The notes under the pieces were generated by a model, which worked only from the letters and a program-made list of their open reading frames with translations, searched no databases and had not been told where the DNA came from. A program made the position numbers and the translations under genes. A stretch of 5,536 nt of DNA, taken from an uncultured Collinsella sp. (GTDB lineage Bacteria; Actinomycetota; Coriobacteriia; Coriobacteriales; Coriobacteriaceae). How positions within the stretch are numbered: the first letter of the stretch is position 1; each line of letters starts with the position of its first letter. Shown here in pieces: positions 1 to 5,536 of the stretch. Where the stretch lies: NCBI GenBank assembly GCA_902464645.1, contig CABQKL010000116.1, forward strand, positions 1-5,536, in the 5' to 3' direction.

Positions 1-1149
1 GAGTCCACGCGCGAGCTGCTCGAGGAGCTCGACGACTGCATTAGACTGACCGTCTTTAAGGGCGGTCGCCTGTATGCCACCGTCATCGCCAACGATACCT
101 GGGATGCCGCCCTTGCCAAGGGCGAGGACAAGCCCAAGGCAGCCAAGGGAGCCAAGCAGTCCTACAAAAAGAAAAAGCGCGGCGAGAAGGACCTCAAGGC
201 CGTGCGCCCTAAGCACGTTAAGCGTCCCGAGCCCGAAGCCATGGTTGAAGCCGCGCCGGAACCCGAGCCCGAGGCAGAGATCGAAGTCGCTATTGAGGTA
301 ACAGCAGAAGCCGAAACCGAAATCGCTGCCACGACCGAGCCCGTAGTCATATCCGAGCAGGAAGCCACTGCTGAGCTCAACGAGGCTCCCAAGTCGACAG
401 CCGAAGAAGCCGCTAACCTATCCGAAACGCCTGCGTTCCAAAACAGCGATGTCTTTGGCGACGAGGCTGAGGACGATCAGCCCGAAGAGCCCACAGAACA
501 GGACGCTGCCGAGGCGGCATCGGAGCCCGAGGTACCGCAGCCTGCCATCTCGCTCACGGTCGTCTATGACCCCGAGAACGCCAACGCCGGCATCACCACC
601 ATGGCATCCACGCCCATCGAGGCAAAGTCGAGCGTCGAGAACGAGAACGCGACGCAGGCTGAGGTTGAAACTGCCGCTGCAGACGCGCCCGTCACCGTGG
701 AGCCCGCAGATTCCACGACCAAGCCGGACTCGACGCCGGGGCCCGCGACCGTCATCGAGTCCGTGCCCACCGCTGCTTGCGACCAAATTCCCGGACCGGC
801 ACCGGCTTCGGCACCCGCAGCAGCCCCAACCCCCGCACCTGCAGCGCCCGCCATCCCCAAGGACTTCCCCGTCGATTTCACAACCGAGATCTTCTGCCCC
901 GGCCCGCTTCTGCACCAGCTGTCAACCTATCTCCCCTACGGCGCCGACACCCTCGGCATCGTCGGCGAGTACTACTGGATCGCCCGCGAGCGCGGTACCA
1001 TCGAGGTCGCACGAAACCGCGCAAGCTTCCCCCTGCGCTACACGCAGGCCGGCGAGCGCCGCGAGGTTACCGTGCGCATCCGCCGCAACACCACCGGCGG
1101 TCTCGGAGCCGCCTGGACCATCGATAAAGTCGAGCCTTCTACCAAGTAA
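1..1149 (+). CDS. Unrecognised protein with basic stretch, acidic Glu/Ala/Pro linker and C-terminal domain (5' end missing)
   Basis: The reading frame is open from base 1 to a TAA at 1147-1149, giving 382 residues in the window; the start lies upstream. I do not recognise the family. Visible architecture, in window residue numbers: 1-39 look folded (a charged helix with LLEELDD, then a strand-like part with FKGGRLYATVIAND); 40-75 are rich in Lys and Arg, including KKKKR at 56-60; 76 to about 259 are low-complexity, dominated by Glu, Ala, Pro, Thr and Ser; 264-284 are a Pro-Ala hinge; 287-382 look like a compact domain with many aromatics (GEYYWIARERG at 322-332) and an Arg-rich strand (VTVRIRRN at 356-363). 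There is no signal peptide or membrane segment in the visible part. The layout suggests two globular modules joined by a disordered linker, perhaps with the basic part touching nucleic acid; that is inference. The GTG at 202 is not the real start, because coding continues unbroken upstream of it. A hairpin terminator follows directly. Confidence 0.85.
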   Translation, partial: ESTRELLEELDDCIRLTVFKGGRLYATVIANDTWDAALAKGEDKPKAAKGAKQSYKKKKRGEKDLKAVRPKHVKRPEPEAMVEAAPEPEPEAEIEVAIEVTAEAETEIAATTEPVVISEQEATAELNEAPKSTAEEAANLSETPAFQNSDVFGDEAEDDQPEEPTEQDAAEAASEPEVPQPAISLTVVYDPENANAGITTMASTPIEAKSSVENENATQAEVETAAADAPVTVEPADSTTKPDSTPGPATVIESVPTAACDQIPGPAPASAPAAAPTPAPAAPAIPKDFPVDFTTEIFCPGPLLHQLSTYLPYGADTLGIVGEYYWIARERGTIEVARNRASFPLRYTQAGERREVTVRIRRNTTGGLGAAWTIDKVEPSTK

Positions 1150-1150
1150 C

Positions 1151-1188
1151 AAAAAGGGACGATAGCCCTCAAGGTTATCGTCCCTTTC
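1151..1188. terminator. Bidirectional intrinsic terminator between convergent genes
   Basis: A 15-bp stem (1153-1167 with 1173-1187, one G-T wobble) closes a 5-base loop. Reading plus, the stem ends in TTT followed by CTCGTT. Reading minus, it ends in TTTTT. It lies between the stop of the rightward unrecognised gene (1149) and the stop of leftward ettA (1211). It can therefore end both transcripts, and it looks stronger for ettA because of the cleaner T-run. Confidence 0.85.
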
Positions 1189-1210
1189 TCGTTAGGTCAC
1201 CTGAGCTCGA

Positions 1211-2890
1211 CTAATCGCGCGTGAGCTTGCGGTGGATACGATGCGGCTGGGCTGCGTCCTCGCCCAGGCGCTCGATGCGGTTGGCCTGATAGGCCTCGAA
1301 GTTGCCCTCGAACCAATACCAGTTGCCCGGATTTTCATCGGTGCCCTCCCACGCCAGAATGTGCGTGGCGACGCGGTCCAGGAACATACGGTCGTGGCTA
1401 ATGACCACCGAGCAGCCCGGGAACTCGAGCAGCGCCGCCTCGAGCGAGGACAGCGTCTCGACGTCGAGGTCGTTCGTGGGCTCGTCGAGGAGCAACAGGT
1501 TGCCGCCCTGCTTGAGCGTGAGCGCCAGGTTCAGACGGTTGCGCTCGCCGCCGGAGAGCACGCCAGCGCGCTTCTGCTGGTCCTGGCCCTTAAAGCCAAA
1601 GCTCGCCACATAAGCGCGGCTGGGGACCTCGGTCTCGCCCACCATCATGTGGTCCAGGCCATCCGAGACGACCTCCCACAGGTTCTTATCGGGGTCGATG
1701 CCGGAACGGTTCTGGTCGACGTAAGAAATCTTGACGGTCTCGCCCACCTCGAGCTCGCCCGAAGTCAGCGGCTCCAGACCCACAATCGTCTTGAACAGCG
1801 TGGTCTTACCGACACCGTTGGGGCCGATGACGCCCACGATGCCGTTGCGCGGCAGGGTGAATGATAGGTCGTCGATGAGCACACGGCCATCGAACTCCTT
1901 GTGCAGGTGATGGGCCTCGAGTACCTTGTTGCCCAGACGCGGGCCCACAGGGATGCGGATGTCGGTCCAGTCGAGCTTCTGGCTTGCGCGGGCCTCGGCC
2001 TCCATCTCCTCGTAGCGAGCCAGACGAGCCTTGTTCTTGGCCTGGCGAGCCTTGGGCGAGCTGCGTACCCACTCGAGCTCGGCCTCCATGCGCTTGGCGA
2101 GCTTGGCGTCGCGGTTGCCCTGTGCCTCGATGCGCGCGGCCTTGGTCTCCAGATACGTGGAGTAGTTGCCCTTGTAGGGATAGAGGTGGCCGCGGTCGAC
2201 CTCGCAGATCCACTCGGCAACGTTATCCAGGAAGTAGCGATCGTGTGTGACGGCAAGCACCGCGCCCTGGTAGTTGTGCAGGAAGTGCTCGAGCCACAGG
2301 ATCGACTCGGCGTCCAGATGGTTCGTGGGCTCGTCGAGCAGCAGCAGGTCGGGAGCTTCGAGCAGCAGCTTGCACAGGGCCACGCGACGGCGCTCGCCGC
2401 CGGAAAGTACGTTGACCGGCATGTCGGAATCGGGCAGCTGCAGGGCGTCCATGGCCTGGCCGAGCTTGGAATCGATATCCCAGCCGTCGGCGGCGTCGAT
2501 CTCGTCCTGGAGCTTTCCCATCTCGGCCATGAGGGCGTCCATGTCGCAATCCGGGTCGCACATCTCCTCGCCGATCTTGTTGAAGCGATCGACCTTGGCG
2601 ATCATGTCGCCAAATGCCATGCGCACGTTCTCGATGACGGTCTTGTCATCGTCGAGCGGCGGCTCCTGCTGCAGGATGCCCACGGTGTAGCCGGGGGTGA
2701 GCCTGGCATCGCCGTTGGAGACCTCCTCGATGCCGGCCATGACCTTGAGCAGGGTCGACTTGCCCATACCATTGGGGCCCACGACGCCGATCTTGGCACC
2801 GGGGTAGAAGCTCAGGGTCACGTCGTCAAGGATTACCTTGTCGCCATGGGCCTTACGAGCCTGATACATCTGGTAGATAAACTCCGCCAT
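1211..2890 (-). CDS. ettA: Energy-dependent translational throttle protein EttA (ABC-F ATPase)
   Basis: This is a soluble ABC-F protein of 559 aa, close to the roughly 555 aa of E. coli EttA. In that family the protein binds the ribosomal E site and gates the first elongation step according to ATP/ADP level. Both ATPase domains are complete. Domain 1 has Walker A GPNGMGKST at 38-46, signature LSGGE at 162-166, Walker B LLLLDEP with catalytic Glu187, and His216. Domain 2 has Walker A GPNGVGKTT at 356-364, LSGGE at 445-449, Walker B with Glu470, and His499. An insertion at about 95-140 fits the arm that contacts ribosomal protein L1. The charged linker at about 242-322 fits the P-site tRNA interaction motif. 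The opening MAEFIYQM and the tail QPHRIHRKLTRD are EttA-like and separate it from Uup or antibiotic-resistance ABC-Fs. The start at 2890 has AGAAAGGA 12 bases upstream, a rather long spacing. There are no membrane segments. Confidence 0.95.
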   Translation of the reverse strand: MAEFIYQMYQARKAHGDKVILDDVTLSFYPGAKIGVVGPNGMGKSTLLKVMAGIEEVSNGDARLTPGYTVGILQQEPPLDDDKTVIENVRMAFGDMIAKVDRFNKIGEEMCDPDCDMDALMAEMGKLQDEIDAADGWDIDSKLGQAMDALQLPDSDMPVNVLSGGERRRVALCKLLLEAPDLLLLDEPTNHLDAESILWLEHFLHNYQGAVLAVTHDRYFLDNVAEWICEVDRGHLYPYKGNYSTYLETKAARIEAQGNRDAKLAKRMEAELEWVRSSPKARQAKNKARLARYEEMEAEARASQKLDWTDIRIPVGPRLGNKVLEAHHLHKEFDGRVLIDDLSFTLPRNGIVGVIGPNGVGKTTLFKTIVGLEPLTSGELEVGETVKISYVDQNRSGIDPDKNLWEVVSDGLDHMMVGETEVPSRAYVASFGFKGQDQQKRAGVLSGGERNRLNLALTLKQGGNLLLLDEPTNDLDVETLSSLEAALLEFPGCSVVISHDRMFLDRVATHILAWEGTDENPGNWYWFEGNFEAYQANRIERLGEDAAQPHRIHRKLTRD

Positions 2891-3075
2891 TTGCCTGTTT
2901 TATCCTTTCTACCTGCTGTTTCCCTATTCTTGTTTCGCCTAAGTGGAAACGAAATGGAAAAACCAGCTCTGAAACGTAACGAAAAAGGGGCATGGTTGCC
3001 CATACCCCCTAATACTACCTGGGAAAAGTTCCCCCGGAACATACTATGAACTGCGTACGCTAGTTTTCCGCAACC
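2891..3075. other. Intergenic gap between sdpI-like gene and ettA
   Basis: This 185-bp gap holds a terminator hairpin (2982-3008), a small GTTCC/GGAAC hairpin (3028-3040) and a near-palindrome centred on GCGTACGC (3049-3065). I looked for an ettA promoter on the minus strand and found no convincing -35/-10 pair on either side of the terminator. TAGTAT boxes occur but without a matching -35. The last bases before ettA are its ribosome site. Confidence 0.6.
2982..3008 (-). terminator. Intrinsic terminator after sdpI-like gene (or leader hairpin of ettA)
   Basis: Read on the minus strand, a 9-bp stem (GGGGTATGG with CCATGCCCC, one U-G wobble) closes a GCAA tetraloop, a stable GNRA type, and is followed by TTTTT. 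It starts about 70 bases past the sdpI stop and ends about 92 bases before the ettA start. The simplest reading is the end of the sdpRI transcript. Read on plus, the wobble becomes a C-A mismatch and no T-run follows, so it works in one direction only. Confidence 0.75.
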
Positions 3076-3780
3076 TTAGCGAGCGGCTCGCTGCGATTTG
3101 CGCCACAGCAGATACGAGTAGACGTAGACGGCTCCAACCGAACCAAACGCCAGAACCGCAATCACCGCGGCGACGACTTCACTCGAAAGCACGCTGCCTG
3201 CCACGCCCATCACAATCAGGCTAAAGCCCAGCACCATAAAGCAGGCGCCACCAAAACGCTGCGTACGGCGCCAGTTCTCGGGATCGGCAAGCGCCCAAGG
3301 TGTCTTGATGCCGAGCGTATAGTTCTGCTTCACACGTGGCAAGTAGTTGCCTACGCCGATGAACAGCAAACCGACAACACCGGAAATCAGCACGTTGACC
3401 GAACCGACCGCCGGCACCACGCCCCAGACCGTAAGTTCTCCCAGCCAGCTTACGGCACACATGAACAAGGTAAAGGCGATTACGAAGCCCTGATAGAACT
3501 TGCCCGAGGTTCGATATGCCTCACCTTTGGGATCGATGCGCGGCACCGCGCGGAACATTGCGAGAAGCGCCAGCGGCAACGCGCCGAGCGCCGATGCCAT
3601 CCAGCTAGGACCCCAACCGTCGACAGCGCCGTTCGCGCCCCAGTGCGTGGGAATCCGTGCAGGCAAGCTCGGCATCACCATGAGGTGCACTACGACATTG
3701 GCGACGCACAGAACAACCAGCGCAATCCACACGCGCGACGATACCCCCGTGGGGTGAATGCCCTTGTTTTCGTTATTCAT
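3076..3780 (-). CDS. sdpI: SdpI-family six-helix membrane protein (DUF1648 + SdpI domains)
   Basis: A 234-aa integral membrane protein. The N-terminal half carries the DUF1648 pattern, LPARIPTHWGANGAVDGW at 39-56. The C-terminal half carries the SdpI-domain pattern, from GVGNYLPRVKQNYTLGIKTP (142-161) to WALADPENWRRTQRFGG (162-178). Hydrophobic segments lie at about 17-36, 60-76, 99-116, 128-147, 176-195 and 201-226, giving six helices. In Bacillus subtilis, SdpI gives immunity to the SdpC toxin and also sequesters the repressor SdpR at the membrane; whether this protein does either is inference. I chose ATG 3780 over the longer frame from 3822. It has AAGGTG six bases upstream, it overlaps the end of the repressor gene by 8 bases (likely translational coupling), and the extra 14 residues of the longer form lie wholly inside that gene. 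No toxin gene is visible nearby, so it may protect against others' toxins or act only in signalling. Confidence 0.85.
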   Translation of the reverse strand: MNNENKGIHPTGVSSRVWIALVVLCVANVVVHLMVMPSLPARIPTHWGANGAVDGWGPSWMASALGALPLALLAMFRAVPRIDPKGEAYRTSGKFYQGFVIAFTLFMCAVSWLGELTVWGVVPAVGSVNVLISGVVGLLFIGVGNYLPRVKQNYTLGIKTPWALADPENWRRTQRFGGACFMVLGFSLIVMGVAGSVLSSEVVAAVIAVLAFGSVGAVYVYSYLLWRKSQRAAR

Positions 3781-4051
3781 CCTTATCACCTTCAGTGTTT
3801 GTAAAGCCCATAAACCAGCCAATTAAATCCTGCATGACGGTGGTGTTTAAGCTGTATACGATGTTTTGGCCATGGCGCTCGTCGGTCACCAACCCGGCGT
3901 TTTTGAGCGTCGCCAAGTGATGGCTCAGCGACGGCTTACTGATATCGAAATGCTCGGCAAGCTCCCCCGCCGTGCAATTGCCCTCGCGCAGCAGTTCCAA
4001 AATGTGACGCCGTGTAGGATCGGCCAGCGCCTTAAAACCCTCTCCCGGCAT
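3773..4051 (-). CDS. sdpR: SdpR-like ArsR-family transcriptional repressor
   Basis: A 92-aa winged-helix DNA-binding protein. FKALADPTRRHILELL (6-21) is the usual ArsR opening helix. TAGELAEHFDISKPSLSHHLATLK (27-50) is the helix-turn-helix, with recognition helix at about 38-50. NAGLVTDERHGQNIVYSLN (51-69) forms the wing. The ELCVCDL metal box of arsenic or cadmium sensors is absent, so a metal inducer is unlikely. Length, the HTH wording and the SLNTTVMQDLIGWF tail resemble B. subtilis SdpR, the autorepressor of sdpRI. Location ahead of an SdpI-family gene supports this. ATG 4051 is preferred over 4069: AGGAGGT lies just upstream, whereas the upstream ATGs have no ribosome site and would sit about ten bases from the predicted transcript start. 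It probably represses its own operon through the inverted repeat at 4095-4120. Confidence 0.88.
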   Translation of the reverse strand: MPGEGFKALADPTRRHILELLREGNCTAGELAEHFDISKPSLSHHLATLKNAGLVTDERHGQNIVYSLNTTVMQDLIGWFMGFTNTEGDKDE

Positions 4052-4054
4052 AAG

Positions 4055-4061
4055 ACCTCCT
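4055..4061 (-). promoter_or_regulatory. Ribosome binding site deciding the sdpR start
   Basis: AGGAGGT on the minus strand lies 3 bases before ATG 4051. The gap is short but the match to the anti-Shine-Dalgarno is complete. It sits inside the extended reading frame that begins at 4069, which argues against that longer form. Confidence 0.7.
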
Positions 4062-4085
4062 CTCATCATCTCTCATGACGTGCAC

Positions 4086-4114
4086 ACTATACTCGATATT
4101 TAGATGTTTGTCTA
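4086..4114 (-). promoter_or_regulatory. Promoter of the sdpRI-like operon
   Basis: On the minus strand, TAGACA (4109-4114, 5 of 6 to TTGACA) and TATAGT (4086-4091, 5 of 6 to TATAAT) are separated by exactly 17 bases. This predicts transcription starting near 4079 and a leader of about 28 bases before ATG 4051. It is the best-formed housekeeping-type promoter in the window. Confidence 0.75.
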
Positions 4115-4120
4115 ACTATC
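4095..4120. promoter_or_regulatory. Inverted-repeat operator, probably for the SdpR-like repressor
   Basis: The arms are GATA-T-TTAGA (4095-4104) and TCTAA-C-TATC (4111-4120), symmetric at 9 of 10 positions around a 6-base centre. A further TCTAA half-site follows at 4119-4123. The repeat covers the whole -35 box and most of the spacer of the sdpRI promoter, where a bound dimer would block RNA polymerase. ArsR-family dimers typically bind such AT-rich inverted repeats over their own promoters. Assignment to SdpR is inference from position. Confidence 0.65.
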
Positions 4121-4180
4121 TAACCGCAATGCTTCAAACCACATCAAAGCAAACGCCATCGCAGCCTATGGGCGATTACC

Positions 4181-4186
4181 TATAAT
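4181..4186 (+). promoter_or_regulatory. -10 box of the tcdA promoter
   Basis: A perfect TATAAT lies 44 bases before the tcdA start, predicting transcription from about 4193. The best-spaced -35, ATCGCA at 4158-4163 (17-base spacer), matches only 3 of 6, and there is no TG extension. The promoter may be weak or helped by an activator. Confidence 0.55.
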
Positions 4187-4219
4187 GGCGATAGCTAGAA
4201 CACGATTCACTTCCCCATC

Positions 4220-4224
4220 GGAGG
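4220..4224 (+). promoter_or_regulatory. Ribosome binding site deciding the tcdA start
   Basis: GGAGG lies 6 bases before ATG 4231, an ideal spacing. The upstream in-frame ATG at 4225 directly abuts the site and so cannot use it. This sets the start two codons later than the longest frame. Confidence 0.8.
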
Positions 4225-4230
4225 ATGTCT

Positions 4231-5028
4231 ATGACTGAAACCACAGCCGCAACTCCCAACGAGACACGCGACACCAAGCTCGAGATCATCATGGGCCGCA
4301 AGGCACTCGATAAGCTCGCCGATGCTACGGTGCTGGTGCTCGGCTGCGGAGGCGTGGGCTCCAACTGCTGCGAGGCACTCGCCCGCGGCGGCATTGGTCA
4401 TTTCGTCATTCTGGACAAGGACATCGTCGCGCCCAGCAATATCAATCGCCAGGCCATTGCCTTTCACAGCACCATCGGCAAGCGCAAGGTTGACGTGATG
4501 GAAGCCATGATCCACGATATCAATCCTGCCGCCACCGTCATCAAACGTACCGAATACCTGCTGAGCGACAACATCGATGATTTCTTCGCGAGCGTTTTGG
4601 AGCAGACGGACGGCAAGCTCGACTACGTCGTCGACGCCATCGACACCATCTCGGCCAAGCTCACCATTGCCAAATATGCTCAGGACCACGACATTCGTTT
4701 GGTTAGTTCCATGGGCGGGGCCAACAAGCTCCATCCCGAGTGCCTCCGCTTTGCCGACATCTTCGATACGGTACGTGATCCCATGAGCCGCATCATGCGC
4801 AAAGAATGCAAGAAGCGCGGCATCAAGAGCCTGCACGTACTGTTTAGCTGCGAGGAATCGGTTAAGACACAGCCCCGCGACCCTTCCAACATCCACGAGC
4901 GCACCGAGCTGGGAACCGCCAGCTTTATGCCGCCCATCATGGGCCAGATGATCGCCGGCGAGGTTATCCGCCAGATCAGCGGTCGCGGCATCGAGCGCGT
5001 GCGCGCCGATGGCCAGCGCCTAGACTAG
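4231..5028 (+). CDS. tcdA: tRNA threonylcarbamoyladenosine dehydratase TcdA (ThiF/E1-like)
   Basis: A 265-aa soluble ATP-dependent enzyme; E. coli TcdA (CsdL, formerly YgdL) is about 268 aa. The family adenylates and dehydrates t6A at position 37 of ANN-decoding tRNAs to the cyclic form ct6A. The Rossmann nucleotide-binding loop is VLGCGGVGSN at 36-45. The DKDIVAPSNINRQ motif at 62-74 includes Arg73 and Gln74, and the ThiF-type Lys86 follows. YVVDAIDTISAK is at 132-143 and SSMGGANKLHP at 159-169. The TcdA-type stretch FDTVRDPMSRIMRK is at 178-191, followed by LHVLFSCEES at 201-210 and GTASFMPPIMGQMIAGEVI at 228-246. No CxxC zinc pairs of MoeB or ThiF are seen, which favours TcdA over sulfur-carrier adenylyltransferases. 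It starts at 4231 on ribosome-site evidence. A nuclease gene follows after 14 bases on the same strand, so they are probably co-transcribed. Confidence 0.92.
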   Translation: MTETTAATPNETRDTKLEIIMGRKALDKLADATVLVLGCGGVGSNCCEALARGGIGHFVILDKDIVAPSNINRQAIAFHSTIGKRKVDVMEAMIHDINPAATVIKRTEYLLSDNIDDFFASVLEQTDGKLDYVVDAIDTISAKLTIAKYAQDHDIRLVSSMGGANKLHPECLRFADIFDTVRDPMSRIMRKECKKRGIKSLHVLFSCEESVKTQPRDPSNIHERTELGTASFMPPIMGQMIAGEVIRQISGRGIERVRADGQRLD

Positions 5029-5042
5029 CGGAGCGCACCGAG

Positions 5043-5536
5043 ATGGAGCCCCGGTTATTTGATGCACACTGCCATCTTGATTTAATGGCCCACCCGGACG
5101 CCGTTGCCGATGAGGCAACGGCGCTGGGCTTGGGTCTATTTGATTGCGGCGTCGATCCACGCGACTTTTCGGCCGCAAACGAGCGCGCTCGTCGCCACCC
5201 GGGCAGCATCGCCGGCGTTGGGCTTCACCCCTGGTGGCTCGCCGATGGCCACTGCGGTTTTGCCGAAGTCAATCTGCTTTGCGAAGTTGCTGCCCAAGAA
5301 CGCTACATCGGCGAAGTCGGACTCGACTTTTCCGCGCGCTTTGCTGGAAGTGAGCCGCTACAAATACAGGTACTTAACCGGCTCTGCGATGCGCTCGTGC
5401 AGCATCCTCTTACCGGGCGCGTGATATCAATTCACGCCGTTCGTTCGGCAGGAGCCGTACTGGACGTCCTCGAATCGCATGGACTACTCATCCCAAACTC
5501 CGACTCCCCCGTTATCATCTTCCACTGGTTTAGCGG
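5043..5536 (+). CDS. TatD-family metal-dependent hydrolase / DNase (3' end missing)
   Basis: The frame opens at ATG 5043 and runs off the right edge with no stop, giving 164 complete codons of a family usually about 260 aa. The TatD metal ligands appear in order: FDAHCHLD at 6-13 (His9, His11), VGLHPWW at 59-65, GEVGLDFS at 90-97 (Glu91), SIHAVRSAGAVLDVLE at 129-144 (His131), and FHWFS at 160-164 (His161). The last aspartate should lie beyond the window. TatD proteins are TIM-barrel enzymes with 3'-5' exonuclease or DNase activity on DNA, and some act in DNA repair or fragmentation; the natural substrate here cannot be told. CGGAG at 5029-5033, 9 bases upstream, serves as ribosome site, and the 14-base gap after tcdA implies an operon. 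Several TatD paralogues may exist per genome, so I give no symbol. Confidence 0.88.
   Translation, partial: MEPRLFDAHCHLDLMAHPDAVADEATALGLGLFDCGVDPRDFSAANERARRHPGSIAGVGLHPWWLADGHCGFAEVNLLCEVAAQERYIGEVGLDFSARFAGSEPLQIQVLNRLCDALVQHPLTGRVISIHAVRSAGAVLDVLESHGLLIPNSDSPVIIFHWFS

Noticed and set aside
418..915. 165-residue minus-strand frame opposite the acidic linker
   Set aside because: Gly/Arg-rich low complexity expected from the complement of GC-rich linker DNA; no recognisable protein.
202..1149. GTG at 202 as the start of the first gene
   Set aside because: The frame is open and protein-like all the way to base 1, including a folded-looking part before 202, so the gene begins upstream of the window.
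449..1165. 238-residue plus-strand frame overlapping the first gene
   Set aside because: It is a Ser/Arg/Pro-rich translation of the Glu/Ala/Pro linker in the wrong frame, with no domain features.
1211..2890. Antibiotic-resistance ABC-F or transporter ATPase
   Set aside because: Length, N- and C-terminal wording and the arm insertion fit EttA, and no membrane partner gene is adjacent.
3028..3040. GTTCC/GGAAC mini-hairpin followed by TTTT on the minus strand as a second terminator
   Set aside because: A 5-bp stem with a 3-base loop is too weak to call alone, and the stronger hairpin lies just downstream.
2833..3042. 69-codon leader frame upstream of and overlapping ettA
   Set aside because: No ribosome site before its ATG, it runs through the terminator stem, and its composition is not protein-like. 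A leader peptide for attenuation was considered but is not supported.
1901..3049. 382-residue plus-strand open frame antisense to ettA
   Set aside because: Long antisense frames arise from GC-rich codon bias. Its translation is a Val/Leu/His-rich shadow, and ettA on the other strand is certain.
3773..3822. Extended N-terminus of the SdpI-family protein from 3822
   Set aside because: The extra residues are encoded wholly within the repressor gene, whereas ATG 3780 has a correctly spaced ribosome site.
3773..4051. Metal-sensing ArsR/SmtB repressor
   Set aside because: The cysteine metal box in the recognition region is missing and the partner gene is SdpI-like, not a metal pump.
4207..4896. 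229-residue minus-strand frame opposite tcdA
   Set aside because: Shadow of tcdA with no family resemblance; it would also overlap the tcdA promoter leader.

Overview
The window is about 5.5 kb of GC-rich, gene-dense bacterial DNA. It holds six protein genes in three blocks: two partial at the window edges and four complete. The strong AGGAGG-type ribosome sites, the GC-rich codon choice and the style of the proteins suggest a high-GC Gram-positive. My best guess is a gut Actinomycetota of the Coriobacteriia (Collinsella-like), inferred from overall appearance and not from a database search.

Left block (1-2890): the 3' part of an unrecognised gene reads rightward to 1149. Its product has a Lys/Arg-rich stretch, a long acidic Glu/Ala/Pro linker, a Pro-Ala hinge and a compact C-terminal domain. 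It converges on ettA, an ABC-F translation factor on the minus strand (1211-2890). One strong hairpin (1151-1188) sits between them with a T-run on each side and probably terminates both genes.

Middle block (2891-4123, minus strand): a two-gene operon resembling Bacillus subtilis sdpRI. It encodes a 92-aa ArsR-type repressor without the classical metal box, followed with an 8-base overlap by a six-helix SdpI-family membrane protein. Upstream is a well-formed promoter (TAGACA, 17 bases, TATAGT). A 26-bp inverted repeat covers its spacer and -35 box, so autorepression is likely. A terminator hairpin with a GCAA loop follows sdpI, inside the 185-bp gap before ettA. No sdpABC-type toxin genes are visible.

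Right block (4181-5536, plus strand): divergent from sdpRI. It carries tcdA, the ThiF/E1-like enzyme that cyclises t6A in tRNA, then after 14 bases the 5' part of a TatD-family metal-dependent nuclease gene that runs off the window. A consensus TATAAT lies upstream of tcdA.

Most of the window is ordinary core genome. The parts most worth a second look are the self-contained sdpRI-like module with its operator and the unrecognised acidic-linker protein. I found no RNA genes, insertion sequences, CRISPR arrays or prophage genes.
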